A DNA stretch of 64,000 nucleotides. Source: Flexivirga aerilata (GTDB lineage: Bacteria > Actinomycetota > Actinomycetes > Actinomycetales > Dermatophilaceae). Where the stretch lies: positions 372,001 through 436,000 of the forward strand of contig NZ_JABENB010000001.1 of assembly GCF_013002715.1 (NCBI RefSeq), written 5' to 3'. Below the pieces are notes generated by a model. It did no database searches, was not told the origin of the DNA, and was given only the letters and a program-made list of their open reading frames with translations. Both the position numbers and the translations under genes were made by a program. How positions within the stretch are numbered: the first letter of the stretch is position 1; the number at the start of each line of letters is the position of its first letter. Of this stretch, positions 10,986 through 19,920 are shown one piece after another.

Positions 10986-11765
10986 GGCATCCATGCGTCG
11001 CTGGCTCGCCCACATCCGGTAGAGACACCAGGCGGCGACCGCGCACATCAGGTGCCAGAAGGCGTGACCCTGCAGCAGCGAATGCGGGCGGCAGAGCGGG
11101 CCGCCGTCCTTCGCCATACTCCAGACCGCGAATGCCGTTGCCAGCGCTGCCAATGCAGCGACGCCCCACCTCAGGTCGGTGCGCGGTCCCGGCCGGCGGT
11201 GCAGCGCCACCTCCCCCACGGCGGCGGCGAGCAGCAAGCCGCCGAACGCGACGTTGGCCCAGGTCATGAAGAGCGGCACCTCACCCGGGACACGCTCGGC
11301 GATCTCGCACAGCACCAGCCCGGCGACGAAGCACGCGATGAAGACAATGGCTCCCCCGCGCACCACCCGCAGCACCACGTATGACGCAGCGAAACTCGCG
11401 ACGAGGAACATGCTGAAAACATCGAGTCTGCCTCCGGCCGCGGTCTGCGTCGCGTGCATCGCGGCGCTTCCAGGGCCGAGAAGCACCACGAGACAGGCAA
11501 ATCCGGTCGCCAACCAGCGCGGCGGACGTCCGGCCGACGTGGCGCGCAGGGCGATCAACAGCCCGGCGACGACGAAGCCGAGGTTGCTCCAGGTGTTGGC
11601 CGGTTGCCGCACCAGGGCGTCACGTGCGGCCTCGCAGAAGCCGCCGCCGGCACCGACATCCATGCCGAGCCAGCCGCCCGCGACGGCAGCGGCGAGCAGA
11701 CCGATCGAGACCACCGCCGTCGTGGCAGCCGCGACGAACGGCCACCGGTCACCATGCCCCCGCAT
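10938..11765 (-). CDS. Ceramidase-like membrane hydrolase (CREST superfamily)
   Basis: 275 residues from ATG 11763-11765, with AGGGGAG close upstream. Seven hydrophobic segments and the CREST-superfamily residues are visible: FCEAAR and NTWSNLGF near the N-terminus, the Ser/His pair in GPGSAAMHAT, an Asp in GRLDVFSMF, and the C-terminal histidines in PHSLLQGHAFWHL. These are the zinc and catalytic positions of alkaline ceramidases and related intramembrane amide hydrolases. Substrate could be a lipid amide. The tail after WHLMCAVAAWCLYRMW is poorly conserved and overlaps the convergent gene. Confidence 0.75.
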   Translation of the reverse strand: MRGHGDRWPFVAAATTAVVSIGLLAAAVAGGWLGMDVGAGGGFCEAARDALVRQPANTWSNLGFVVAGLLIALRATSAGRPPRWLATGFACLVVLLGPGSAAMHATQTAAGGRLDVFSMFLVASFAASYVVLRVVRGGAIVFIACFVAGLVLCEIAERVPGEVPLFMTWANVAFGGLLLAAAVGEVALHRRPGPRTDLRWGVAALAALATAFAVWSMAKDGGPLCRPHSLLQGHAFWHLMCAVAAWCLYRMWASQRRMDASGQHHRGSHEQSGRR

Positions 11766-11791
11766 CAAGCTCCCCTGCCTGGGCCGTGCCG

Positions 11792-13303
11792 TCAGCGCAC
11801 CAGCAGCCCGTCGGCGACCAGGTCGCGCAGCACCGGCAGCGCGTCCGCGATCAGCGCGTCGGGCGACACCTCGAGCAGGGTCGCGATGGCGTCCAGCGCC
11901 TGGCGGACCGTGAGTTCGCCGTCCGCGACCGAGACGTAGGCCGCCACCGCCGTGTCGACCTGGAACGCGCGTCGCAGGCCGCCGCCCTGCCGGATCACGA
12001 TCACGCTCGGATCGTCGGCACCCGGCCGGCCGTGCCGCTCCTCGGTGACGTCGTCGGCGACGCGCAGTCGGGCATCGAGCAGCCCGTCGTCACCGGCCTC
12101 CGCCAGCCAGGTCCGCGCCCGCAGACCGGCATCGATGGCCGGCCCCATCGGGCTCTGCACCGGCCCGGTGATCTCGACCAGGTCCAGCCACGGCTTTCGC
12201 GCGGTCTCCGGCCGCTGCACGGTGATCACGCCGAAACCGATCGTGCCGATGTCGCGACTCTTGAAGTCGGCGAGCCACGCGGCATACATCTCCTCGAAAC
12301 CCGTTGCGCCTGCTCGGTGTCCGCCGTCGCCGGCCCAGAGCTCGGCATACTCGGCCGGGTCCTGGGTATCGCGCTGCACGACCCACGCGTCCAGGCCGGT
12401 GCCGGCGAACCAGTCGCCCACAACCTGCCGCCAGTCGCCTCCCGTCGGCACCTCCCAGTTGGCCAGCAGCTGGGCGACGCCGCCCGGCGCGAGGTGGTCG
12501 GGCAGCTGAGCGATGAGCGTCTGCACGATCCCGTGGCCGACGCGGCCGCCGTCGCGGTATTCGTAGGTCGGCACCCCCGCAACTCGCGGCGTGATCACGA
12601 ACGGCGGGTTGCTGACGATCAGCTCGAAGCGCTCGTCGCCGACCGGCGCGAAGAGGTCGCCGCGGCGCAGGTCCCACCGGTCGCCGTTGAGCGCCGCGTT
12701 CCAGCCGGCGATCTCGAGCGCCCGCGCGGACGTGTCGGTCGCGACGATCTGCTCGGCGTGACCGGCCAAATGGAGCGACTGCACGCCGCAGCCGGTGCCG
12801 AGGTCCAGGGCGCGCCCCACCCGGCGGCGCGGGGTCCAGGAGGCAAGCGTCGTCGAGGCACCGCCGATGCCGAGCACGTGGTCGACCGGCAGCGGCTGCC
12901 CGGTCATCACCTCCGACAGGTCCGAGGCGACCCACCACTCGTGCTGCTCGTCGCCATAGGGCCGCAGGTCGTATGCCGCCGTCACCCGCGACCCGTCGAC
13001 CCGCACCAGGCCCGCGGCCGCGAGCCTGCGAGTGTCCCAGCCGGCCAGTGCGCGGTCGAGCTGGCGGACCGTCACCGGCAGACCAAGTGCGAACAACCGC
13101 ACCAGAGTGGCAATCGGCGAATCCGTCTCTCGCGTCACCAGATCCGCGGGCAAACGCTGCTCACGGTGCAAGGCCGCGGAGGGCAGCGGCCCGAGCAGCT
13201 CGGCGATGCCGTCGGTGGTGAATCCCGCCGCGACCAGCGCCCTGCGCAGCGCAGCCGGGTCGTCGGTCAGCGGCGGCGGGGCGGGCGAGGCGTCAGGCGG
13301 CAT
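11792..13303 (-). CDS. Class I SAM-dependent methyltransferase with NPPF motif
   Basis: 503 residues from ATG 13301-13303 (GTG two codons upstream is also possible; no clear SD). Three parts: an N-terminal ~150-residue winged-helix-like region (TDDPAALRRALVAAGFTTDGIAELLG), a Rossmann methyltransferase core with motif I ALDLGTGCGVQSL and motif IV SNPPF, and a ~180-residue C-terminal region. The NPPF signature belongs to enzymes methylating a nitrogen in RNA bases or in glutamine of release factors (RsmC/PrmC type). This three-domain architecture is known as an actinobacterial conserved protein whose target is not established as far as I recall. 26 bp separate its stop from the next gene on the same strand. 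Confidence 0.85.
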   Translation of the reverse strand: MPPDASPAPPPLTDDPAALRRALVAAGFTTDGIAELLGPLPSAALHREQRLPADLVTRETDSPIATLVRLFALGLPVTVRQLDRALAGWDTRRLAAAGLVRVDGSRVTAAYDLRPYGDEQHEWWVASDLSEVMTGQPLPVDHVLGIGGASTTLASWTPRRRVGRALDLGTGCGVQSLHLAGHAEQIVATDTSARALEIAGWNAALNGDRWDLRRGDLFAPVGDERFELIVSNPPFVITPRVAGVPTYEYRDGGRVGHGIVQTLIAQLPDHLAPGGVAQLLANWEVPTGGDWRQVVGDWFAGTGLDAWVVQRDTQDPAEYAELWAGDGGHRAGATGFEEMYAAWLADFKSRDIGTIGFGVITVQRPETARKPWLDLVEITGPVQSPMGPAIDAGLRARTWLAEAGDDGLLDARLRVADDVTEERHGRPGADDPSVIVIRQGGGLRRAFQVDTAVAAYVSVADGELTVRQALDAIATLLEVSPDALIADALPVLRDLVADGLLVR

Positions 13304-13433
13304 ACGCACATCTTGGCGTCACCTTCGCCGAAAGGCCCAGTTATGCCCGAGAGGCCCACTTATCCGGGCCATGGAATGGCCGGATACGTGAGCCTGTCGG
13401 TGATAAATGAGCCTCTCGGCGGGCAGGGCCGGG

Positions 13434-14135
13434 TCAGTTGAAGAGACCGCCGAGGCCGCCGCCGCCCTGGCCGCCGCCCGCGACCGGGGTCCACTCGCTC
13501 GGCTGGACGACCACGAAACCCGGGCCGTGGAAGGCATATTGGAACGCCTCGCCCGAGCCACCGCGCAGCAGCGACTTCATGTTCATGCTGTTGACCACCT
13601 GCGGGGTGAGGTTGGCCGACCAAGCCACGCACGCCTGCACGTCGACATACGTCGGCTGCTGCGAGCAGTCGAGGATGACCGGCTGACCGACCGCGTGCAT
13701 CGCGACGGTGCCCTGCCCCCGCAGGAAGACGTTGAACAGGCCGCCGGTCATCATCCCCGCGCCGCCGGTGCGCCGGATGTCCCAGGTGACGTTGGAGTCG
13801 AAGGCGAGCAGGTTGCGACCGTTGAGGCTGATCGCGTCACCCTGCAGGTCGATGAGGAAGACGTATCCGGCCTCACTAGCGAAGAACACGTCGCCCTCGC
13901 CGGCGACCCGCATCAGCGGCACGTCCTCGCTGGTCAGCACCTTCTTCATGAACTTGCCGACGGAGCCCGCGCCCTCGTGGTTGAAGGTGATGCTGCCCTG
14001 GTAGGCGACCATCGATCCCTTGGTGGCGAGGACGTCGCCGCCGAGGTGCACGCGCAGCAGCTGCGGGTTCTGCAACGCGAAGCGGTTGGTGGTCTGGACC
14101 TCGAGGTTCTTCTGATCGAACAGGGTGCTCTGCAT
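13434..14135 (-). CDS. AIM24 family protein
   Basis: 233 residues. Matches the AIM24/TIGR00266-type all-beta family: repeated strands such as LLRVHLGGDVLATKGSMVAY, VGKFMKKVLTSEDVPLMRV and GDAISLNGRNLLAFDSNVTWDI, with a Gly-rich C-terminus (GGGQGGGGLGGLFN). Bacterial members are cytoplasmic trimeric beta proteins of unknown biochemical role. Neighbour on the same strand downstream-to-upstream is an anti-sigma antagonist, 57 bp away, so they may share a transcript. Confidence 0.85.
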   Translation of the reverse strand: MQSTLFDQKNLEVQTTNRFALQNPQLLRVHLGGDVLATKGSMVAYQGSITFNHEGAGSVGKFMKKVLTSEDVPLMRVAGEGDVFFASEAGYVFLIDLQGDAISLNGRNLLAFDSNVTWDIRRTGGAGMMTGGLFNVFLRGQGTVAMHAVGQPVILDCSQQPTYVDVQACVAWSANLTPQVVNSMNMKSLLRGGSGEAFQYAFHGPGFVVVQPSEWTPVAGGGQGGGGLGGLFN

Positions 14136-14192
14136 GCTCTGACCGACGCTCGGGAAGCGACGGAAGTTCCGCCCCGGGCCGTATGCCGGGGC

Positions 14193-14534
14193 TCACTTCC
14201 CGGAGACGGCCTCCCGGACGCTGCCGTAGACGTTGAAGACCCGGTCCAGGCCGGTGATCCGCAGGTTGCGCATCAGGCGCTCGGACGGCACGACCAAGCC
14301 GAGATCGCCACCGCCCTGCCGCAGTTGCTTCAGCCGCGCCACCAGCACCCCGAGGCCGGTGGAGTCCAGGAACGGCACGTCGGTCAGGTCGACCAGCACC
14401 TTCTCGTCCGGCGCGGTGATGAGCCGGCCGAGACCGTCGCGGAGGCGCGCGGCCGCGGAGACGTCCACGTCACCGACGAGGCGGACGACGGTGAAGTCGC
14501 CCTCGTCGGTGCCGGTGATGTCGAGGTCGGTCAC
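14193..14534 (-). CDS. Anti-sigma factor antagonist (STAS domain)
   Basis: 113 residues from GTG 14532-14534 (GAAAGG upstream). Single STAS domain: VVRLVGDVDVSAAARLRDGL, then the phosphorylatable serine in PFLDSTGLGVLV, followed by LGLVVPSERLMRNLRITGLDRVF. In this family the dephosphorylated antagonist binds a serine-kinase anti-sigma factor and frees a sigma-B/F-type factor; a PP2C phosphatase activates it. No anti-sigma kinase is adjacent. The gene is read divergently from the helicase, which starts 106 bp away. Confidence 0.9.
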   Translation of the reverse strand: MTDLDITGTDEGDFTVVRLVGDVDVSAAARLRDGLGRLITAPDEKVLVDLTDVPFLDSTGLGVLVARLKQLRQGGGDLGLVVPSERLMRNLRITGLDRVFNVYGSVREAVSGK

Positions 14535-14640
14535 GGGTGGCCCTTTCGGGGTGAGGTCGGTCGCGTCGCCGGGGCAGTCTTTCATCCGCGGCGGCCCACG
14601 TCCGCAGGATGTCGCAGACCGGACTTACCGTGGTGTCGAC

Positions 14641-16983
14641 ATGATCCCTGTCCTGCCCGAAGCCGAAGCCACCGGCACCTTCGACGTCGACGCCGCCCTC
14701 GCCGCGCTCGACGGGGCCGGCACCGGCCGGCTGCTGCACGTGCGGCAGCTCCCGGGGCGAGCGGCGCGCCTCGCCGGCTGGCCCGACTGGGTCAACCCGC
14801 AGGTGAGCGCGGCGATCCGCGGCACGGGCATCGACGCGCTCTGGTCCCACCAGCGTGCGGTCGCCGACAGCGCGTGGGCCGGCCGGCACGTGGTGGTCAG
14901 CACGGGCACGGCCTCCGGCAAGAGCCTCGGCTATCTCCTGCCGATGCTCTCGTCCGTCGCCGACGGTGCGAGCGCACCGACCGGCAGAGGCGCCACCGCG
15001 ATCTACCTGGCGCCCACCAAAGCTCTCGCCGCCGACCAGGAGGCGCGCATCCGGTCGTTCGCGGTGCCCGACGTGCGCGCCGCGGTGCTGGACGGTGACA
15101 CTCCGACCGACGAACGCCGCTGGATCCGCGACCACGCGGCCCTGCTGCTCACCAACCCCGACCTGCTGCACCACACCCTCCTGCCCAGTCACGAGCGGTG
15201 GGCGTCGTTCTGCCGGGCGCTGCGTTACGTCGTGATCGACGAATGTCACGTCTACAAGGGCGTTTTCGGCTCACACGTGGCCGGGGTGCTTCGCCGGCTG
15301 CGCCGGATCGCGCGCAGGTATGGCGCCGAGCCGACCTTCGTGCTGGCATCGGCGACGATCGCCGCGCCGGGCCTGCACGCCGAAGAGCTCACCGGGCTGC
15401 CGGTGGAGGAAGTGACCGAGGACGGTTCGCCGCGCGCGCCGATGACCTTCGCGCTGTGGGAGCCGGGCGGCAAGCCGGGCGCCGATGACGCTGGCAGCGG
15501 CGCGGATGCGCGACGCAGCGCCGTCGCGGAGTCGGCCGACCTGATGAGTGCCCTGGTCCGGCAGGGGGTGCAGACCCTCACCTTCGCGCGGTCCCGCGTC
15601 GGGGTGGAGATCGTGGCCGAGATGGTGCGCTCCGATCTGCGGTATGCCGGGGCGGGCCTCGCCGAGTCGGTCGCGGCATACCGCGGCGGCTATCTGCCCG
15701 AGGAACGCCGCGAGCTCGAAAATGACCTGCGCACAGGCGTTTTGCGCGGCCTGGCTGCCACGTCGGCGCTCGAGCTCGGCATCGATGTCAGCGGCCTCGA
15801 CGCCGTGCTGCTCGCGGGCTGGCCGGGCACGCATGCGTCGCTGTGGCAGCAGGCGGGTCGCGCGGGACGCAGTGGCCGCACCTCGCTGGTGGTGCTCGTC
15901 GCCGCCGACGATCCGCTCGACACCTTCCTGGTGCACCATCCGGAGGCGATCTTCGACCGGGCGATCGAGACCGCGACGATCGACCCGGCCAACCCGTTCG
16001 TGCTCGCGCCGCATGCCGCCGCGGCCGCGCACGAGTTGCCGGTGACCGAGGACGACGCTGCCTATTTCGGCACATCCCTTCGGGCCGTGCTGGATTCGCT
16101 GGTCGCCGGCGGCATCCTGCGGCGGCGTCCCAAGGGGTGGTTCTGGGCGCGCGAGGACCGGCCGGCCGACCATTTCTCACTGCGCGGAGGCAGCGACGAC
16201 GACATCCGCATCGTCGAGACGCGCACCGCGCGCGTGCTCGGCACCGTCGATGCGGCGCGTTCGCATGCGGCGGTGCACACCGGTGCGGTCTACCTGCACC
16301 AAGGTCGTTCGCATGTCGTCACCGACCTCGACCTCTCGGCGACGACCGCGCACGTGGTGGTCGGGGATCCCGGCTGGTCGACGGTCGCCCGATCGGTGTC
16401 GACCTTCGACATACAGCAAGTGGAGCGCGAAAAGCGTTGGGGTGCAGTCGGTTTGCACTTCGGCACGATCCGGGTGCGCAGCCAGGTCACGTCCTTCCTG
16501 CGGATGCTGCCGTCCGGCGAGGTCATCGGCGAGCACCCGCTGGAGCTGCCCGAGCGTGCGCTCGTCACCCGCGGCGTCTGGTGGACGATCGATGAGGCGG
16601 AACTGCTCGACGTCGGCGTGACCGCGGCCGCCCTCCCCGGTGCGCTCCACGCGGCCGAGCACGCCTCGATCGGCATGCTCCCCCTGGTCGCACAGTCCGA
16701 CCGCTGGGACGTCGGCGGCGTGTCGACCGTGCTGCACCCGGACACCGGTTTGCCGACCGTCGTCGTCTACGACGGTTACCCGGGCGGCGCGGGCTTCGCC
16801 GAGCGTGCCTATGACGAGGCCGCCTCCTGGCTGCTCGCGACGCGCACCGCGATCGCGTCCTGCGGCTGCACCGACGGATGTCCGTCGTGCGTGCAGTCGC
16901 CCAAGTGCGGCAACGGCAACAACCCGCTCGACAAGGCGGCCGCGGTCGTCGTGCTCGACCGGGTCCTGCGCGACCACAGCTGA
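14641..16983 (+). CDS. DEAD/DECH-box superfamily 2 helicase with C-terminal DUF1998 (Mrf-like)
   Basis: 780 residues from ATG 14641. Helicase motifs: Walker A STGTASGKS (residues ~90-98), motif II DECH, motif III SATI, and the C-terminal RecA-like motifs ATSALELGIDV and QQAGRAGRSGR. The C-terminal domain ends in a cysteine cluster CGCTDGCPSC ... CGNGNNPLDK typical of DUF1998, a zinc-binding domain found in Mrf/YprA helicases that process DNA interstrand cross-link damage. It is the known 'helicase/secretion neighbourhood' DECH helicase that accompanies the tad locus in actinobacteria (mycobacterial Rv3649), consistent with the tad genes 2.5 kb away. Confidence 0.92.
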   Translation: MIPVLPEAEATGTFDVDAALAALDGAGTGRLLHVRQLPGRAARLAGWPDWVNPQVSAAIRGTGIDALWSHQRAVADSAWAGRHVVVSTGTASGKSLGYLLPMLSSVADGASAPTGRGATAIYLAPTKALAADQEARIRSFAVPDVRAAVLDGDTPTDERRWIRDHAALLLTNPDLLHHTLLPSHERWASFCRALRYVVIDECHVYKGVFGSHVAGVLRRLRRIARRYGAEPTFVLASATIAAPGLHAEELTGLPVEEVTEDGSPRAPMTFALWEPGGKPGADDAGSGADARRSAVAESADLMSALVRQGVQTLTFARSRVGVEIVAEMVRSDLRYAGAGLAESVAAYRGGYLPEERRELENDLRTGVLRGLAATSALELGIDVSGLDAVLLAGWPGTHASLWQQAGRAGRSGRTSLVVLVAADDPLDTFLVHHPEAIFDRAIETATIDPANPFVLAPHAAAAAHELPVTEDDAAYFGTSLRAVLDSLVAGGILRRRPKGWFWAREDRPADHFSLRGGSDDDIRIVETRTARVLGTVDAARSHAAVHTGAVYLHQGRSHVVTDLDLSATTAHVVVGDPGWSTVARSVSTFDIQQVEREKRWGAVGLHFGTIRVRSQVTSFLRMLPSGEVIGEHPLELPERALVTRGVWWTIDEAELLDVGVTAAALPGALHAAEHASIGMLPLVAQSDRWDVGGVSTVLHPDTGLPTVVVYDGYPGGAGFAERAYDEAASWLLATRTAIASCGCTDGCPSCVQSPKCGNGNNPLDKAAAVVVLDRVLRDHS

Positions 16984-16997
16984 CCGCCGCACAAAAG

Positions 16998-17072
16998 AAG
17001 AGCGGTGCTCTTGCTTTGCCATGCTGTATCGCCGTACGCTCCAGGCATAACGAGAGCACCGCTCTCTAAAAT
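16998..17072 (+). promoter_or_regulatory. Twin operator and promoter for the downstream membrane protein
   Basis: Two copies of one 15-bp palindrome: AAGAGCGGTGCTCTT (16998-17012) and, inverted, GAGAGCACCGCTCTC (17052-17066); consensus RAGAGCGGTGCTCTY, centres 54 bp apart. The second copy abuts TAAAAT (17067-17072), a good -10 box, so a bound dimer would block RNA polymerase. The AGAGC-N3-GCTCT form is typical of TetR-family operators. The regulator gene is not in the neighbourhood. Confidence 0.65.
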
Positions 17073-17090
17073 CTAGCTGGAGGGGCCACG

Positions 17091-17774
17091 ATGACGACGA
17101 AGAGCCTGCGAGACCTGGCGATGCCCGCCTTCACGAGCGGCGTGCTGATGGCGCTCTACCTGCTCGCCCGCCCCTACGGCGACCGCGGCAGCGATGCCGA
17201 CCTCGCGGCCGCACTGTCGTCCGGCTGGTGGATGGTCGCCCACGTCGCCGGGATACTCGCGCTCGCGCAGTTCGCCCGCACCGCGCTCCGCCTGGCCGAC
17301 GTCATCACCGGCGTCACGGCCAGGCTCGGGCGGTGGGCCGCACTGGCCGGACTCACGCTGGTGCTGCCCTACTACGGCGCCGAGGCGTTCGAGCTCCACG
17401 TCATCGCACAGCGCTCGAGCGTCGGCGGCGACTCGCTCGCGTTGGTCGACCAGGTGCGCACTCAGCCGGCGGCTATGACGATGTTCGGGCTCGGGCTGCT
17501 GTTGCTGGCCGTGGCGGCGGTCTGTGTCGCAGTCGCGTGGCAGCGCGCGACCGCCGGCCGGGGCCGCTGGGCGGCCTGGCCGCTCGCGGCGTTCGTCATA
17601 CTCCTGCTGCCGCAGTTCTACCTGCCCGCTCCGGGCCGGATGGCGTATGGCGTGGGTTACGCACTGGCCGCGACCCTGTTGGCCGTCACCGCGTGGCATC
17701 GGCCGGCCACCGCCGAGCCGGGCGACGCCCACCAGGGCACCACCACGTCGGCCGCGGCAGCGCACGCGGGTTAA
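17091..17774 (+). CDS. Integral membrane protein under repressor-type operators
   Basis: 227 residues, start ATG 17091 with GGAGGGG upstream. About six hydrophobic segments: ~12-28, 48-68, 82-102, 128-150, 160-182 and 185-205, with a short Ala/Thr-rich C-terminus. No family motif is recognised. The promoter carries two matched TetR-type palindromes, so it is probably an inducible gene, perhaps part of a detoxification or stress response. It is followed 42 bp later by a GNAT gene on the same strand. Confidence 0.65.
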   Translation: MTTKSLRDLAMPAFTSGVLMALYLLARPYGDRGSDADLAAALSSGWWMVAHVAGILALAQFARTALRLADVITGVTARLGRWAALAGLTLVLPYYGAEAFELHVIAQRSSVGGDSLALVDQVRTQPAAMTMFGLGLLLLAVAAVCVAVAWQRATAGRGRWAAWPLAAFVILLLPQFYLPAPGRMAYGVGYALAATLLAVTAWHRPATAEPGDAHQGTTTSAAAAHAG

Positions 17775-17816
17775 TCCGGGTGCGCCGGGGGCGTGCGGAC
17801 CGGCAGGATTGGCCGG

Positions 17817-18617
17817 GTGCCGAACACTGCCGAGCGTCTGCTCGCCGCCTACGACGAACAACTCCGATCCGACGCCGAGATGCGCTCGGCGGTCCGGGTC
17901 GAGCGCTTAGGGCCGCTGCTGCTCGGCACGTTCCGCGGTGGTCGCGGCTTCGTCAGCTACGCGCCGTTCGCGGCGACCGGCAACGGCATGCTGGGCGACC
18001 TGGTCGATGCGGCCGTCGCGCATTTTTCGGCCGACCCGGAGGTCACCGAGTTCGAGTGGAAGACGCGAGGCCACGACGAGTTGCCGGGGCTCGAGCAGTT
18101 GCTCACCGAGCGCGGGTTGGTGCCGGAGGAGCCGGAGTCGGTGATGGTCGGCGAGGCGGCGGCACTCGCGGTCGACGTGCCGTTGCCGGCCGGCGTCAGC
18201 TTGCAGCAGGTCACCGACCGCGCCGGGCTGGAGCTGATGTGCACGATGCAGGCCACGGTCTTCGGCGACCCACCGGAGTCGGTCGGGCCGCGCGTGGAGG
18301 ACCACCTGCGGGAGTTCGCCGAGGACACCACCGGCATGGAGGCCTGGGTCGCCGTGGCCGATGGGAAGGTGATCAGCGCCGGCCGCGTCAATCCGGTCCC
18401 CGGCACCAACTTCGCCGGCATCTGGGGTGGCTCGACGCTGCCGGAGTGGCGCGGCAAGGGCATCTATCGCGCGCTCACCGCCGCCCGTGCGCGCGCCGCC
18501 CTGCGGGCCGGGAAGTCATTGATCAACAGCGACTCGACCGAATATTCGCGCCCGATCCTGGAGCGCTACGGCTTTGCGAAGGTGACCACCACGACGCCGT
18601 ACATCTGGCGGCGCTGA
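17817..18617 (+). CDS. GNAT family N-acetyltransferase
   Basis: 266 residues from GTG 17817 (an ATG eight codons upstream is the alternative). The C-terminal half holds the acetyl-CoA-binding GNAT core: AWVAVADGKVISAGRVNPV, then GGSTLPEWRGKGIYRALTAAR with the motif A R-G-K-G, and SRPILERYGFAKVTT at the end. The N-terminal ~110 residues are a second, divergent GNAT-like half, a common arrangement. Substrate unknown. Confidence 0.85.
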   Translation: MPNTAERLLAAYDEQLRSDAEMRSAVRVERLGPLLLGTFRGGRGFVSYAPFAATGNGMLGDLVDAAVAHFSADPEVTEFEWKTRGHDELPGLEQLLTERGLVPEEPESVMVGEAAALAVDVPLPAGVSLQQVTDRAGLELMCTMQATVFGDPPESVGPRVEDHLREFAEDTTGMEAWVAVADGKVISAGRVNPVPGTNFAGIWGGSTLPEWRGKGIYRALTAARARAALRAGKSLINSDSTEYSRPILERYGFAKVTTTTPYIWRR

Positions 18618-18693
18618 CCTGGCCGGGATCGGACGGCGTCCGTGGAGCCGGTCCGCGCAGTCGGCTGTGCCGGTCAGGCCCCGGTCGGGCCGG

Positions 18694-19497
18694 TCAGACG
18701 AACTGGTTGACGAACCGGGTCACGTCGCGCAGCACGTCGAGCTTGTTGATCTCGTTGAAGATCTCGTGCCGGGCGCCGGCATAGGTCTGCGCGTGGTCAC
18801 CCTCGTCGGCGATCACCCGCCATCCCTCCAGGGTCGCGGCGTAGGGCACCAGCTGGTCGGCTTTGCCGTGCAACCAGAGCGCGGTGACGTCGTCCAGGTC
18901 CGGCCCCTTGTTGATGCGCTCGAGCTCGGTGTGGAAGGCCTGCAGCGTCGGTTGCTTGAACGGCCCGTGCCACACGAGCGGGTCGGCCTCGTATGCCGCG
19001 CCGACCGCCGGATCCCGCGAGAGCGTCGACGGGTCGAGCGGCGTCGGCTCGATGGTGCCGTCGAGCAGACCGTCGATGACGTCCCACCGGCCCAGCACCG
19101 GTGCGGACAGCACCAGGCAGGCGAGCTCGGCGCCGTGCAGGCTCCCGTAGCGCGCGGCGATCATCCCGCCCATGGAGTGACCGATGAGCACGACCGGCAG
19201 GTCGGGGTTTTCGGCCGCCGCGTGCTTGTGCAGCAACCGGAAGTCGTCGACCACCTTGTCGAAGTCGTCGATCAGCGCCCGCTCGCCCTCGCTGCGGCCG
19301 TGCCCGACGTGGTCGACGCCGTAGACGACCGCGCCGTCCGCGCGCAGCCGGTCGGCGACGAAGTCGTAGCGACCGATGTGCTCGCCGTAGCCGTGGCAGA
19401 GCAGCGCCACGTAGCGGGGCTGGTCGGGTGCGGGCCAGCGCTGGGCGTGCAACTTCCCGGCGTGACCGGCCAGCTCGAACGTCGTCGGTTCGCTCAT
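18694..19497 (-). CDS. Alpha/beta hydrolase, monoacylglycerol lipase-like
   Basis: 267 residues from ATG 19495-19497. Lipase signature: HGYGEHIGRY oxyanion region, VVYGVDHVGHGRSEGER, nucleophile elbow GHSMGG, and ADQLVPYAATL with the catalytic Asp; the His lies in the final helix (ARHEIFNE). This is the serine aminopeptidase S33 / monoacylglycerol lipase pattern, hydrolysing monoglycerides or lysophospholipids. Cytoplasmic, no signal peptide. It is 22 bp from the TadE-like gene end, but its link with the tad cluster is probably positional only. Confidence 0.88.
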   Translation of the reverse strand: MSEPTTFELAGHAGKLHAQRWPAPDQPRYVALLCHGYGEHIGRYDFVADRLRADGAVVYGVDHVGHGRSEGERALIDDFDKVVDDFRLLHKHAAAENPDLPVVLIGHSMGGMIAARYGSLHGAELACLVLSAPVLGRWDVIDGLLDGTIEPTPLDPSTLSRDPAVGAAYEADPLVWHGPFKQPTLQAFHTELERINKGPDLDDVTALWLHGKADQLVPYAATLEGWRVIADEGDHAQTYAGARHEIFNEINKLDVLRDVTRFVNQFV

Positions 19498-19518
19498 TCG
19501 AGGCAACCTACTCCCTCG

Positions 19519-19920
19519 CTACTCCCCCGGAACGCTCGGTCCGCTCGGTCCGGCGGCGGCGTCGGCGCCCTCCGGACCGGCCCGGGCGCGGGCGGTCGCG
19601 TCGGGCAGGCCGGGCCAGGAGGTGGGCACCCGCACGGCGATGACGAGCTCGTCACCGTGGGTCGAGCAGCTCGCGACCCGGCCGTGGTTGCGAGCCACGA
19701 CCGCGGCGGCCACGTCACACGCTGACCGCGCGTCGCCCGGGTCGAGCAGCACCCCCGCGCCGGCGAGGGCCGACAAGTCGGCCGCCGCCCGCGCCCGGTG
19801 GCTGGCCAGCACCGCCGACACCAGTGCCATGGCGCTCAGCAGACAGGCGATCACCACTCCGATCGCGGCGACTACCAGCACCGTCGCCGATCCGCGATCG
19901 CCCGCCCGGTGACCTGTCAT
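19519..19920 (-). CDS. TadG/TadE-like protein of the helicase/secretion neighbourhood
   Basis: 133 residues. N-terminal RGSATVLVVAAIGVVIACLL is a single membrane helix preceded by basic residues, as in TadG/TadE-like pilus proteins (Rv3654c type). Downstream residues include the HRARAAADLSALAGA segment characteristic of this family and two Cys pairs. C-terminus is Gly/Ala/Pro-rich. Last gene of the tad operon; its ATG overlaps the preceding stop (ATGA). Confidence 0.85.
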   Translation of the reverse strand: MTGHRAGDRGSATVLVVAAIGVVIACLLSAMALVSAVLASHRARAAADLSALAGAGVLLDPGDARSACDVAAAVVARNHGRVASCSTHGDELVIAVRVPTSWPGLPDATARARAGPEGADAAAGPSGPSVPGE

